Positions 23,331-35,560 of a DNA stretch of 64,000 nt are shown here, one piece after another. Both the position numbers and the translations under genes were made by a program. Source of the stretch: Mixophyes australis (taxonomy: Eukaryota > Chordata > Amphibia > Anura > Limnodynastidae); the NCBI GenBank assembly GCA_036250195.1, contig JAVHZZ010000008.1, forward strand, positions 15,030,434 through 15,094,433, in the 5' to 3' direction. Every line of letters begins with the position of its first letter. The stretch's first letter is position 1. The notes below the pieces were generated by a model. The model saw nothing but the letters and a program-made list of their open reading frames with translations. It ran no database searches and had not been told where the DNA came from.

Positions 23331-24545
23331 TGTATTTGCTTTGTGCTCCTTAATAACTAAGGCCCAATATGTTTGTGTGTTTGTACAAGGCACTTACCTC
23401 TTAAAAGTTACATTTTTGTCAGGCCATGTTTCATCAGTCAATTAGATCCGTTGGGAAGGTTATGCAGATTCCATTTATAGGTCACGTACTTGGAAAATTC
23501 TGCTTTTGCTGCAAAAAATCCCTCCCTCCCTTTTAACTGTCAGTGTTTTTATTTAATGCATGCAAGTTACTAATTTCTTTTCTCCATCCCTACAGACGAG
23601 GCGCAGTTGGCAAGAAAGCATTGCGGTCAGCAGCTAATACAAGGCGCTTTGGTTAATTGTTCGCTTCCCCCTTCCAGATACTTTGGCTCGTGGTCCTTAG
23701 AGTAGGGACCCCTTGACCTGTTTGTGTGGACATGTCATTATGAGTCCAGAGGGGACGTGGTTTCTCTGACGCCAGGTTAGGCACTGGCCATTCTGTTAAG
23801 GGATTTTATCCTTGGTTTTAGTGGATTCCGGGCCAGTTGGCCATCCACTCGTTTTGGTTTAGTATTAGTCTGTTTAGCATAATTCTCATTTTGCCTTCTC
23901 CACTACCTGTTTTCAATTATCATTAAAACGTTGACATTTTTGATGCCTTATTTTCTTAGAGTGTTAAGTTTCTTATTAGAGTGTTAAGTTTGACATGACA
24001 TCAAGATGTTTTTTGTGCAGAAGATAGAAGCATCAACATTATGCAGTAAAATGGCAGGTACACGTTGGTGTAGCACGCCCCCTGGAGGTACGATCTGATC
24101 ACACTTGGGCGCCTCCTCTTAGGAGGTGTATCTCAAATACTGGAGGCCTTGTGTAATGGCACATGATGATGGTGATGATGACATAATATCTATAATGAAG
24201 ACAAATGCAGGATCTATACCACCATGTAGATAAATTATGTTGAAGAATGTATGGGAACATTTTATTGTAAACAATTAGACGTCTAACTACTAATTATAAT
24301 CAGTGGAACATATGTTTCTGAAGAATATAAGCCATAAAGTACCATGATGGTGGCTTAGAAGTAGCAGTACCAATATTGGGTAACACTACTATTAGACAAT
24401 GAATGCATAGGGAATATACCACAATGTAAAGAAATTGTGGAATATCAGCTGTTTTAAGTTAGGGATGATGTGAATCTATTGGAGGTAAATGTACATGAAT
24501 GTGATAGCACAGAGATAACTAATGACTGCAAAACCACACAATGCA
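23331..24545. other. No gene; possible flank of a Penelope-like LTR
   Basis: No coding motif. The part just before the 97-bp tandem repeat may belong to the same element. A short direct duplication (agagtgttaagttt) sits at 23,958-23,990. Confidence 0.35.
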
Positions 24546-24745
24546 ACAGATAAGAAAACATGTGATTGGCTCAATGAGGTATTTAAACACAGGCAAAGAA
24601 TGGTAATCCTTGATGAAGTTATCTATGATGAAACGCGTAGGTACAGATAAGGAAACATGTGATTGGCTCAATGAGGTATTTAAACAGAGGCAAAGAATGG
24701 TAATCCTTGATGAAGTTATCTATGATGAAACGCGTAGGGTTGCCA
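24546..24745 (+). ncRNA. Two tandem hammerhead-like motifs in a 97-bp repeat with CCAAT/TATA-like boxes
   Basis: Each 97-bp unit has gattgg (24,564; 24,661), tatttaaa (24,580; 24,677) and then a hammerhead-like core: ttgatga (24,610; 24,707; C3 changed to T), an extra a, stem II gtta/tgat around tcta (with wobbles), gaaac, loop gc, gta. In the second unit stem I is 8 bp: ggtaatcc (24,699-24,706) with gggttgcc (24,737-24,744), including two G-U pairs. In the first, cc/gg plus gta/tac pair across a 2-nt bulge. Stem III is just 2 bp (ac/gt), so each motif alone would be weak; Penelope-type hammerheads with tiny stem III are known to occur as tandem copies. The two nearly identical units imply recent duplication or use as a direct-repeat pair. 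Confidence 0.6.
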
Positions 24746-25165
24746 GTGACTCGCAAGTCACGGAATCCCCACAGCATCTGACAGCTGGCGTGTACACTAA
24801 GTCAAGACTGCACAGGATTTCGGATCGAGGGTCATCGGGAGAAGCTATCATAGGAACTGACTTTTAAACTTTCTTCTAAATGTTAGTGTGCTTTTAAGAA
24901 ATGTTATTATTACATTGATAAAGCGGTACTTCACTATTGGCCCCATCTCCGTTTCTTATATGTGCCTCCATGACGGGAGGGAGAAAGGGAATCGAGAAAG
25001 GAGGAGACTGCAATACAGATCCGGGCTAATAGCCGTTTGCAATCCCCTGTGATGGGTGTCAAACTAAGAACTGATTGTAAGCGATTTCTAAGGATGTTGA
25101 AACAACGAATACAATCCTGACATATGGAGTACCAGTTTTATTTTTCGGGGGACTATTAAATTGTC
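24746..25165. other. Sequence downstream of the hammerhead-like pair
   Basis: Non-coding. It includes agtgactcgcaagtcac, a small palindrome at 24,745-24,762, and attgataaagcggtact near 24,915. Possibly the rest of a Penelope-like terminal repeat; unproven. Confidence 0.3.
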
Positions 25166-25315
25166 GATGGACCGACCCGCCTGTCATTAATGTAATGTAA
25201 GTATTATTTTAGGGGTTAGGGGTATTAGGGTTAGGAGTTAGGGTTAGGGTTGACCATAACCCTAACCCCTAAAATAATACCTACATTACATTAATGACAG
25301 GTGGGTCCGTCCATC
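25166..25315. repeat. Inverted repeat carrying telomere-like TTAGGG units
   Basis: Left arm from 25,166 (gatggaccgacccgcctgtc, then attaatgtaatgtaagtatt) ends in gttaggggtattagggttag-type hexamers. Right arm to 25,315 is its inverse (accctaacccctaaaataat, then cattacattaatgacaggtg). The left arm has extra TTAGGG-like units relative to the right arm, so the hexamers expanded after the palindrome formed or were lost from one arm. No coding frame. Confidence 0.85.
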
Positions 25316-26974
25316 TCCGCTTTAACACAAGTTGCGGTTTCTGATGACGCCATTTTGTAGAGTCGGCAAAACAGCGAGTCATCCCATCAAGTCATCGGCA
25401 TTCTAGTAAGTCGTTTTTTTGCAGGTCGCTGTAGTATGGAACCAGAGTCCTCATGTCGCCTTCTTTAGTGTCGGGGCAGTCAGCAGCGTTAAACGAACTT
25501 CCACCGGTGATATTCAGCCTACTGATGATTTTAATCGTAATTCTGATTATCATATTATCATTGCAACTTCAGGAACTGATACATTTTGAACACATATAAA
25601 TATTAGCAATGAATCACCGGTCATACACTAAGGTAACTATTTATACACTCCCTACCCTTCCCTATCACTATACCTTCCCATCGCGCCCTATCCCTAATTT
25701 GAAAAAAACTTGCGTCCCCAGATTATGAGATGCATCTCAGGTATTGGAGGTGTAAAGGTCCATGATGATGATATACAAGGTATGTCATTTGGAATTTGTT
25801 GTGGAAATTCTAGAGTGTATATAAGGCTGCATGCTGGAGTGAAGCGCCTGACAGAACTGATTATTAGCTCCATAACATACGTCCATGATGATGATGGTGA
25901 CACCAGCAGTACTACCTAGCCTTTTCTGATTGGCTGTTTGCACATTAACCCCTCCAGCTGAGACTACTTCACTCATTAATGTTGTTCCTATATTATGTCA
26001 AGTCATGGCCAACTACTCGGTTGACTTATTTGTATTTTTCAGTTTGGCTTACTGTAGAAAATAAGAATCCCATTGGCTTTAGAAAGCTGTAACGACAGAT
26101 GTTGGGGTGTTTTTAATTCATTGCATTTTATATTGAAAATGCGACTTTGCACATTCTACTACTAATACAGTCAGTCTGTCCTCTGTGGCAGTGTAAGTAT
26201 AAACATTGTATGTATTGGATGCGTGCATTATAACGAGGGTGATGTTATAAAGAGTATGGCACATAGTGACATTGATACATTGTAATGTACATCTGTATAG
26301 AGTATACCTAGTTTTTAGGGATGGTGGCATTATAAAGCAGGAGGACTGTATCTCATTATCATCTGAATTATTGACATATGTTCAGGGTGCAAATAGCGTA
26401 GAACTGTAAATGAGGCCAGATTTGTTCTTATTGTGTGTATGGACAAGTACACAGTTTCATATCTATTTAATATGTTTGATATTATTCTCAGTATATGACC
26501 TTATTGATTTTACATTGCACAATATGGTTCTACTGTCCTATATTATCAATATAGTTCTCAACTTCTGTTCTAAGCATAGAACTAAAAGCTCCCAGCACCA
26601 TGTCTCCTGCACTATGTGTAGTGTCAGTGTCTGTTTTATTATGTGTGATGTATGTGCTGTGGCTTTTGGGGAAAGTCCACAGCTGCACTTAATTAAAGAC
26701 CTGGCAAGGAGGTGTCTGAAACTGGTATAAAGCTAACATCTTATATAGGAGCGTGGGTAAGCAACTGATGTGGGGATGAGGGTGCTGTGGGTTGCCTGTG
26801 ATCTAGGCATAGGTAATATACTGATATTATAATAATAGAGTGGTAAAAATAAATGATGGAAATGCGATATCACTATTTTTACTGTATTAGTGGTCTATGC
26901 ATATCTGTGGCTGTTCTTTGCCTTGCAGTCGTCACATAATGTAATGAAGCCAAAACACTGCTTTACAGGCAGAG
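25316..26974. other. No gene seen
   Basis: The segment 25,316-25,620 continues from the palindrome and has a mixed composition with several ttaa sites, so it may be the body of the same unclassified element. The rest, to 26,974, is AT-rich and featureless. Confidence 0.4.
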
Positions 26975-28340
26975 CTGAAGGTGGTGGAGAGAGAACATAG
27001 AGTAGGAGGAAGGTGCAGAGCTGCAGGTAAGAGGAGAGAGAACTGCAGAGTGTAGGAGGAAAGAGCAGAGCTGCAGGGGGAGGACAGAGAACAGAGTGTA
27101 GGAGGAAGGGGCAGAGCTGCGGGCGGGGGGGAGACAGAACTGTAGAGTGTAGGAGGAAAGAGCAGAGCTGTAGGGGGGAGGAAAGAGAACAAAGAGTAGG
27201 AGGAAGGGGCAGAGCTGTAGGGGGAGGACAGACAACAGAGAGTAGGAGGAAGAGGAAGAGCTGCACGGGGAGGAGAGAGAACTGCAAAGAGGAAGAGGAA
27301 GGGGCAGAGCTTCAGGAGGAAGGAGAGAGAACTGCAGAGAGTAGTAGTGTGGAGCAGAGCTGTAAGGGAAGCAGAGAGCACTGCAGAGAGTAGGAGGGAG
27401 GGGTAGTGCTGCAGGTGGAAGAGAGAACTGTAGAGAGTAGGAAGAAGGGGTAGAGCTGCAGGAGGGAGTAGAAAGAGCTGCAGAGAGTAGGAGGAAGGAG
27501 CAGAGCTGCAGGGGGGAGTAGAGAGAGCTGCCGGGAGTAGGAGGAAAGAGCAGAGCTGCAGGGAGGAGTAGAGAGAACTGCAGAGAGTAGGAGGAAGGGG
27601 CAGAGCTGCAGGAGGAAGGAGAGAGAACTGCAGAGAGTAGTAGTGTGGAGCAGAGCTGTAAGGGAAGCAGAGAGCACTGCAGAGAGTAGGAGGGAGGGGT
27701 AGTGCTGCAGGTGGAAGAGAGAACTGTAGAGAGTAGGAAGAAGGGGTAGAGCTGCAGGAGGGAGTAGAAAGAGCTGCAGAGAGTAGGAGGAAGGAGCAGA
27801 GCTGCAGGGGGGAGTAGAGAGAGCTGCAGGGAGTAGGAGGAAAGAGCAGAGCTGCAGGGAGGAGTAGAGAGAACTGCAGAGAGTAGGAGGAAGGGGCAGA
27901 GCTGCAGGGGGGAGTAGAGAGAGCTGCAGAGAGTAGAAGGAAGGAGCAGAGCTGCAGGGGGGAGTAGAGAGAGCTGCAGGGAGTAGGAGGAAGGAGCAGA
28001 GCTTAAGGGGGAAGAGAGAGAACTGCAGAGAGTAGGAGGAAGGGGCAGAGCTGCAGGGGGGAGTAGAGAGAGCTGCAGGGAGTAGAAGGAAGGAGCAGAG
28101 CTGCAGGGGGGAGTAGAGAGAGCTGCAGGGAGTAGGAGGAAGGAGCAGAGCTTAAGGGGGAAGAGAGAGAACTGCAGAGAGTAGGAGGAAGGGGCAGAGC
28201 TGCAGGGGGGAGTAGAGAGAGCTGCAGGGAGTAGGAGGAAGGAGCAGAGCTGCAGGGGGGAGTAGAGAGAGCTGCAGGGAGTAGGAGAAAGGAGCAGAGC
28301 TTAAGGGGGAAGAGAGAGAACTGCAGAGTATGAGGGAGGA
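26975..28340. repeat. Purine-rich minisatellite, about 50-bp unit with a 297-bp higher-order repeat
   Basis: The plus strand is almost entirely A and G with recurrent words gagtaggaggaaggagcaga, gctgcaggggggagtagaga and gagctgcag. The unit is close to 50 bp. A block of several variant units (with tgtaagggaagcagagagca) occurs at 27,361 and again at 27,658, offset 297 bp. Variants such as cttaagggggaagagagaga recur at 28,000, 28,150 and 28,300, giving a second higher-order period of about 145 bp. The long minus-strand frames rich in Leu, Pro and Ser are artefacts of this composition. Confidence 0.95.
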
Positions 28341-29292
28341 AGAAAGCTGAAGTGGTGGGATGTGGGAGATAGAACTGCATAGGAAAGGAAAGGGGGCACA
28401 GAACTACAAGGAGAAGAGAGAAAGTGGAAGGGAAAAACTCCAAGGGAGGGAGTGGGAATTGAAGAAATCTATTGCTAAGTATAATCTCTTGGTTCGATAT
28501 TGAATCCAGTTTCCTCAAGTGGCCTGTCCTGCCCCCACTGTGGTGCTTACCAAAAAAGCAAATGACTTCCAACTTCGCAACTCGGCAATGGGACTTATAC
28601 TAATTAATAATAAACATGACCTCCTTGCTTGTCCCCATGACACCCATCTGGAACAACCTTGGATTCCTTCTGGGGTCGACCACGATTAGGTCCTGTAACT
28701 GGATTCAATTGGCACCCCAATGGACAAGGAGGCCTGGAAAACATGAGAATGGGAATAAACGCTCTATCTCCACTAAAATCAAGGAAATTTCTTAATAAAC
28801 TTTACTACCGAAGGTATTATACCCTAACAAGGCTTAACTAGATGTTTACATCCACTCTACCTGATTGTTGGAGAAATCATGGCCAAAGGGGCACCATGAT
28901 TCCTATTTGATAGTGATGTCCTGTAATAACTCCCTCCTCGGATAAAGTACATAGACTTCTGAACATCCTCTTTGAGGTCCTGGTGGTGAAGGACCCTTAG
29001 ATTTTCTTGCTATGTTTTCCTCCCCAAGGTCTCAACACATTTTATAAAAAACTAGCTGCACACATTTTAGCAGTAGCTAAATGTCTACTAGCCAGAAAAT
29101 GTTTCCATAGTCCTTTTTGGCACATAAGCAACAAACTTGGCATATAGCGGCCATGGAGAAAATATGGGCTCCATGATTGATTGCTGAGAACAGTTCTCAA
29201 CTTTCCTTCTCTACCTCTTGATCTCCCCACACTGACCCACCAATACTAATCCCCCTTAACTGTGTGGTCCTACAGTCGAAATATAGCTAGTA
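28341..29292. other. No gene; imperfect inverted words at 28,620-28,735
   Basis: gacctccttgcttgtcccca (28,619) and caatggacaaggaggcc (28,720) are inverse over about 12 bp. Otherwise featureless. Confidence 0.35.
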
Positions 29293-29352
29293 TCCCAATT
29301 GTAAAGCGCTACGGAATATGTTGGCGCTATATAAATAAATGATGATGATGAT
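29293..29352 (+). repeat. L2-clade LINE 3' end
   Basis: attgtaaagcgctacggaat, atgttggcgctatataaata and a (gat)n tail at 29,338-29,352: the typical 3' terminus of L2-type LINEs. Severely 5'-truncated. It shows the source of the SINE tails in this window. Confidence 0.7.
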
Positions 29353-30537
29353 AGTACTTGGTGTTTACCATCTAGTTACATTGAGGTGAGTTTTCAAGGT
29401 AATTGTCTTTCTCCTATCATTAGTTCTGTACTGTTAACCCCATGTTAAAACTTGCAATGCATTACAGTATGCATGCCTTAATGAATCTGGCATTTGTGTT
29501 TTATTTTTTAATAGATTGGACAATAATTGTTATGTTGGACTCATTGTCCTGCTGATATAATATGTGTTTGTTTGTGCCTGACCATGCAAAATAAAATTAC
29601 AATAAATAAGGAATTACAAAAATAAAAGTGAGGTCTGTCTGAATATGGCAAGCGCTGTATAGGCAGAGTGTACTTATACCACTATTTAACTAGAAACGTT
29701 TCTTGAAAGCCTCGTCTTTTCCGTCCTTTATATACAGTACCAATTAAGAACAACCTGAATTTGTTTAATGCTAAAATATAATGTAATTTAAAAAAATAAT
29801 AATATTTTTTTATTAATTATTATAGTATTATGAGTTTTTGATTTATTTTATATATATTTTTTTTTGCATGCATTATATTGCACATATACATTTGCTGTGT
29901 ACTGTGTTTTGTCTGTCTGAATCAGGCCCATATTAGGTCCATATCATCATTTCATCCAAACATTCTGCCCAATTACTAATATTTTTTGGTTCAGGATGAA
30001 CGGTTTGGCATACAAACTAATGGAAACAACAGCAACATATGGAAGTAATGCCCAATGCAGCAGCTTACATATTCCAATGGTTCCTGGATTTGGAATACAT
30101 TCCTAACAATAATATGTTACAGATTAGTGAGTTGTTGAGTGGGTTGGAGACAGTAAAATGTTATTGGTTGTTTGAAGGTTTTAATCTCACATCAAACATG
30201 GTAATCTCTAGGACCTGGGAGGCTTCGAGATTCCATCCAAGGTGTGGATGACAACCATGGTTTGTTAGACAATGTATTAATGCATTTGTTTACATTACAG
30301 GGTGAAGAGGAAATTCCCCATGACCTGACTAGAGAATATTATACGTAACAGTTCATTGAGCCTCCCATAGTTTACAGTATGTTCTGTACATATAAATGTA
30401 CATTCTTTACTCTGGTTATTGTATTGTTCAACAAGTTGGACGTATGAGCTTTGTTGTGTATACAGTTCAGTTTGACTCCATCAGCTTCCTGCATCAGTGT
30501 AACAGGAGTCTCATATCACTTATCCTTCTACTCGGTC
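29353..30537. other. AT-rich, no gene
   Basis: No coding support and no repeat recognised. Confidence 0.4.
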
Positions 30538-31034
30538 TGTGATATTAAAGTAATTTTATAGTTTTCCAATAAGCATTGTCTAAGCAATTTCTTGTGTTTC
30601 CAAAGCACAAACAATTTATTTAGCATATGCAAAATTTAGCAGTTCAATACATAATCATAACACAGTACAGCCGATACCAAAGATACATACATACCGCCGC
30701 GATCGCTGCACACTTTACTGGATCTAGCTAGAACAGTACTTGACTCCAGAATACTGTGGTTAGAGAATGACTGGCCCAGCTGGTCCCAGGGAGCTGGTAT
30801 ATATACACTCAGTGCTACAGAGAAAACAATGCAGATGATGTGGCTTGCTTCTATTGGTCCAGGCTTCAGGAAGGTCCAGTGTACTGCAGGTCATAGGCTA
30901 GTCAAACCAAAATATCCAAAGGTGGGGGTCATCTCTCCAGGGGATGTGCTCCGACTTTCCAGCCAAAAATCCAGATTCAACTAGTCTATTTGCATTTTAC
31001 AGTCTGTATCACTTTAAACATTTATTCCCTAACA
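30538..31034 (-). mobile_element. Possible solo LTR of a retrotransposon
   Basis: On the minus strand it begins tgttagggaataaatg (from 31,034) and ends tttaatatcaca (at 30,538), giving TG...CA ends over about 497 bp. In that sense it has a TATA-like tatatatacc (about 30,810) and an aataaa signal (about 30,617), in promoter-then-polyadenylation order. No clear flanking duplication (ggtct versus tcaat). No internal coding region, so it is either a solo LTR or misjudged ends. Confidence 0.45.
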
Positions 31035-31584
31035 TCAATAACTAGAGTATGCAATGTGCAATCTCTTCGGCGAAGGAACCGGACAACTGCTGATGAATAG
31101 GGGAATTAAAATGATACTAAACATGACATAGTTCCTGTAACCTGAACCTTAAGTATCACTAAAGTGTACATATAACCTTAAAATATATATATATATATAA
31201 CCATAAACTAAATACCATCTGCTCATAAATCACTGTGGAATGGAACCATTATAAATATGAAATATATAAATAACTAAATGTGAGAGTGCATGCGTGTGTA
31301 TTTTACCGTGTGATCGCGCCGTGCCACGTGTTACATGGCGTACTGATCGCAATCGCATGGTAAAACAATATTAACCAATATACTTTCGTTCATCCAATTA
31401 TACGACTTCGACAGTGACTTCCTGCTTGACCCCATATTCCACCTCATCTTATGACACCATACCTCCAACTGTCCCCAATTTGATGGGATGTTCCGATTGG
31501 TGGCCCATGAAAGGGGCTTAATGGGAAAGAGGGTGGGGTTTTGACCAAATATGCCCTCTTGTAGGTGGGGTTTGGCCGTCACTG
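31035..31584. other. No gene; dispersed repeat at 31,460-31,580
   Basis: Contains (ta)n at 31,181-31,199. The second half shares words with 15,860-15,930 (gttttgaccaaatat). Confidence 0.4.
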
Positions 31585-31690
31585 GGTGGGGTCCCCAACC
31601 TCGAGTCTTTCAAACGCTCCCTCACAACTCACCTTTTCACACTTCCTTACCCGGCCCCCTGGGTTGGGTACGTTTTCCCGAGTACCACAA
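31585..31690 (+). pseudogene. Possible L2/CR1-type LINE ORF2 end fragment
   Basis: The plus strand reads ESFKRSLTTHLFTLPYPAPW, resembling the 'sFkr.LKThLF' end of L2/CR1-clade reverse transcriptase proteins. About 35 codons only; there is no other motif. Confidence 0.35.
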
Positions 31691-34600
31691 CCCCAAAAAC
31701 CAGGATAACTATAAAGAAACACTGATTAGAAATAAACCCCGTAATGACTGTAAACAGACTTACCAACAAAGCAACGCTGCACATTTCCGATGGCTGAATG
31801 ATGCTGACTGTAAGTTAGTAAGTAAGTTTGTCATTATGGCAGGGGGACCCCTGCTGCGTGTCCCTCTGCTATAGTGCCACCCACCCCGGGCTGGTTTACC
31901 TAGTGCTGGTTATGTGAAAATCGAGGGTGACCCCGTGCAAATTTTTCACGATTTTCAGAAACGAGCAGTAGGCTGGCAGCACTAAGGTTCATAGTGCAAG
32001 GACGGGGGGACCCCACGCTTTTTTAAAAAAAATAAAAAAATAAATCTGTTTTTAAACTTTTGACAGCCGCGGGCGGGGCTGTGTTTAGTTAACACAGTAA
32101 TGTGTTTACTAAACACGCTGCTAGCATGCAGAGTGTTGTATCTAGCGATTTTTAAAGCACACTCAGGAGAGTTTGCTTAATCTCAGCTTCATACATATGA
32201 GACTTGTATAGCTAGTGGCAAACAGTCGGGAGTTTGATCTCTATCGATTTTGGAAATAGCGATTTTGACAGAAACACATCTCTGGCGATTTTACATGAAA
32301 CCTCAGGTTCATACATCAGCAATAACTTTTTTAAGAGAAACTCCAGGTATAAGTAAATTTTCAATTTCCTCTCTACCCATAAAAATGAGTAGATCCACAA
32401 GTGTTCCAAGCCTGGAAATGCTGCGGCTCAGGAGATTATTACCCCTGCCAGTGCCTGGAGTGGATGATTGTCCAGGCATGGCAGCCTGGATAATATAATG
32501 CTTGGAGGGCGATATCTCTTACTTCACTTAACCTCTTATCAACCTTTAACCACTTAAATTAAATAAGACAAGACTTTGGCAAATCAAATAACTTTTATTT
32601 AAATGGTGGTGGAGAAAATAGCAGTGCACGGCTTCCGCCAGGCAACCAGGAAGTCCCCGCATCAACCAAGAGACAACCGGAAAAAATGGGGGCTCTAACC
32701 CCGGGCGCACATATCTACCTCCAGGACACCTGTCCTGGGCACTGCTGAGCTGCAACCATTCTGGGTTAAAGGAATGTACCCACAAGTCTACTCATCGGGG
32801 AGGTACTTGGACTGTGGCTATAAGCAACTGCTCTGAGAGAGGCGGGATCAGTGTGCCCATTACCGTACTGTGCGCCCGACCACTGGGCATCGTTTACAAC
32901 TGCTTTTTCCGGCCACTCTCCATCCACTATTTCCACTGGCACTGCCCTGAATGCCAGGCATAGTATAACGATCCTGGAACAGCTTGCCTCTGACTGCAGG
33001 CATCAATGTAACAACCAGAGAGGGTGGGTTGGCAACCCCAGGAACTCTAGAGACTCATTCTATCTCCGCCCATTCTATTTAAAGTCTATCTCCCCTCTCC
33101 TGTGACATCAGATAGGCGTACCCCTCCAGTTAAACTTTTGACCCCGAGGATTAACTAAAGCCTAGTCACACAGCCTCAAACTTTTATTATCCTTCGTGCT
33201 TATTTCAGCCTTCAGTTCTCATTTTCAGTACAAACTTAACTGTGTGTGGTTGTCAGAGAGAAGCTGGTTGAACAGAGCCGTGATTGGTCTGTTCATCTTA
33301 TCTCTGACAACTCTACCCAACAGTTTGTGTTCAAAATAGTCCTGGAAGTTCTGTGTGAAGTATCAACCATTTACAGGTGCCAGTGGGGGTGAGCATCTCC
33401 AGATCTCAGGGTTCCAGGTTATTAAAACAATTATAATTCTGAATTACTGGTATACGGTTAGGACATGGTGGATGTCCATGGAGTTTTCTAGGGGGAGGGG
33501 GAATATGGAGGGGGCTGGTCCTGCACATAATTTCTAATATAACCAACCCCCCCCCCAAAAAAAAATAAATAAAAAAAAATATCAATATCAGGGCAAAATA
33601 AGCTCTGCTCACGATCCACCTAAAACACATCCTCTATTTTCCCAAATCATGTCTGGATCCACCCAGGCAGGTCTAAATTCCTGTACGATTCTACTAGGGA
33701 CAAAAAAGGGTTTTGGTGCAAAAATTAGATTCTGTTTGAAGCTTGCATTTAAAAATCTTGAAAAATGTGCTTTTACACTCGTTTACTTAATTTCGATTTC
33801 TTTTTATTATTAAACAGTAGATCTGTCAACATTTTGTGAAAAATAAAGATTAAGAATTGTTCCTATCTAATTTGCAGAACATTTTAGTCTCTTTAAGCTC
33901 CCCCATTACCCTGGTTTTTTGTAGACCAATAAAGCCCACCCCCCCCAGAAATGATTAGAAAACCATAGAAAAACTACAATATCCCTCGTACAGAGTGTGC
34001 GGTCGCAGGCAGCCCATCCTTACTATCAGTGAAGGAGGGGGCGGGTTCCACTGACCACAATGAGCACCGCCCACCCCAAAGGATCTGCCCCTGAGGAGCT
34101 GGAAATATTCAAATTGTCTGATAAAGTTTGCTGATCTATAGTGGATACAGTGTTGCACAGTAAGAATTTTTCTAACAGGAGTAACTGAACAAAACATCCA
34201 ATATATTTTACGATGGTGTCAGGATTGGTTAGCGTTTAGAACCACAGAAAAACATGAATAAATAAAGATGCAGCACAGTAGTAAAATGATTTACACAATA
34301 TAACCACCGAGATCATGATCTGTGTCAGGTCTCCCGCATTAACGTCTCACACTGCTGCTATTTGTATTGCTTAATTGCTAATGATGTTCTGTTTTCTTTC
34401 AACCGCTGAGGCTGTTTTGTTTGGCCATTAACCTTTAGGATGCTGTAAAATTAAGCTCACTAAGGAGAAATAAAATAAATTAAAAAGCCATTTGAAGAAA
34501 AAAACAAAACAAACATGTATTGAAATTAAAACTTTTCTGCTATGCAGACGCCTTAGGCCGGTTCTTTAGGAAGTAATATTTGAATCAATTCAGCTTTAAA

Positions 34601-35230
34601 ATGTAAATTGACATTAGAACATTTAAGTTGCTATTTTGTGTAGCCTAAAGCCAGCTGAGAGCAGATGGTAGATATAAGACAGCAGCCACTGTCCAGCTAT
34701 GAAAATTAACTTTCATCTCCAGCTATTGCTCAACCGTAAGTCCAGGTAGGCTTACCCCACGCCTAAGGAGGCAGAATTACAGGGGCGTAGGATTGCTACT
34801 TGTTTCATCACGGTTTTTTTGACATTTATTTTACTATATAAACCTGCAAGCAGAAAGAACAATCAATGATTGGACATGGTGGAGGTTGGGGTTGTGGAAT
34901 TTTCTGGGGTGGAGTTTTTGGAGACACAACAATATCTCTCCCAAAAAAACCCAAATCAGGACAAAATCCACTCCGCCCATTGATCAGCGCAAATCACAAT
35001 CACTATCTGCAATACCGTGCCCACTTTCTGATAGACCCTGCCCCTCTTAGGGCCAAGAACGGGGATACTCCCAGGAAATTCACATGTTGAGGGTTATAGG
35101 TTACTAATGTCACAATTACAACAGGGAATTTTCTACAGCATCTAAAAGTGATTATAGTTATATGTAACTGATTACTGCACAGCGGGTAAATGGTTTCTGA
35201 GCAATGTGAGCTCTTGTGGTACCTGTGACC
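31691..35230. other. No gene; several unclassified repeat pieces
   Basis: The 31,900-32,160 block has the inverse words gtgttta...taaacac around aacacagtaatg. At 33,461 and 34,873 two direct relatives start ggacatggtggatgtccatg and ggacatggtggaggttgggg and later share 'caggacaaaat/cagggcaaaat'. The region 32,570-33,110 is less AT-rich but shows no reading frame with motifs. Confidence 0.4.
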
Positions 35231-35560
35231 CTCATAATAATAATAATAATAATAAAAATATATTTTATTTATAAGGTGTCACAAGGGTACATAGGGGTTT
35301 AGAACATACAACAAAATGGCAAAATAATAAGTACAAGAGTGACAAAACTAAGTAAATACAAGAAATTTACATAATTGCATAATTAAAACCTGCAAAAGGA
35401 CATAATTACGTTAGGAAACCATTAACAAAGAGGGCCTAGAGGGGATGGGCAGACACAGTGAGCGTGAAACCGAGTGGGGGGACGAGAGGGGGAAGCGGAC
35501 ACGGGAGAGTCAGGAGGAAGGTTGGTCAGCTTTAACGAAAAGCTGAGTTTTAAAGGCACT
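35231..35560 (-). repeat. L2-like repeat fragment with (taa)n tail
   Basis: In the minus sense it ends with ttataaataaaatatat then (tta)n (35,236-35,258). The body words gagagtcaggaggaag and gctgagttttaaagg resemble the non-coding part of the L2-tailed repeat at 51,500-51,950. Assigned by this similarity. Confidence 0.45.

Noticed and set aside
26895..28572. Long minus-strand frames rich in Leu, Pro and Ser
   Set aside because: They follow the purine-rich minisatellite exactly, occur in overlapping frames, and have tandem-repeat composition only.
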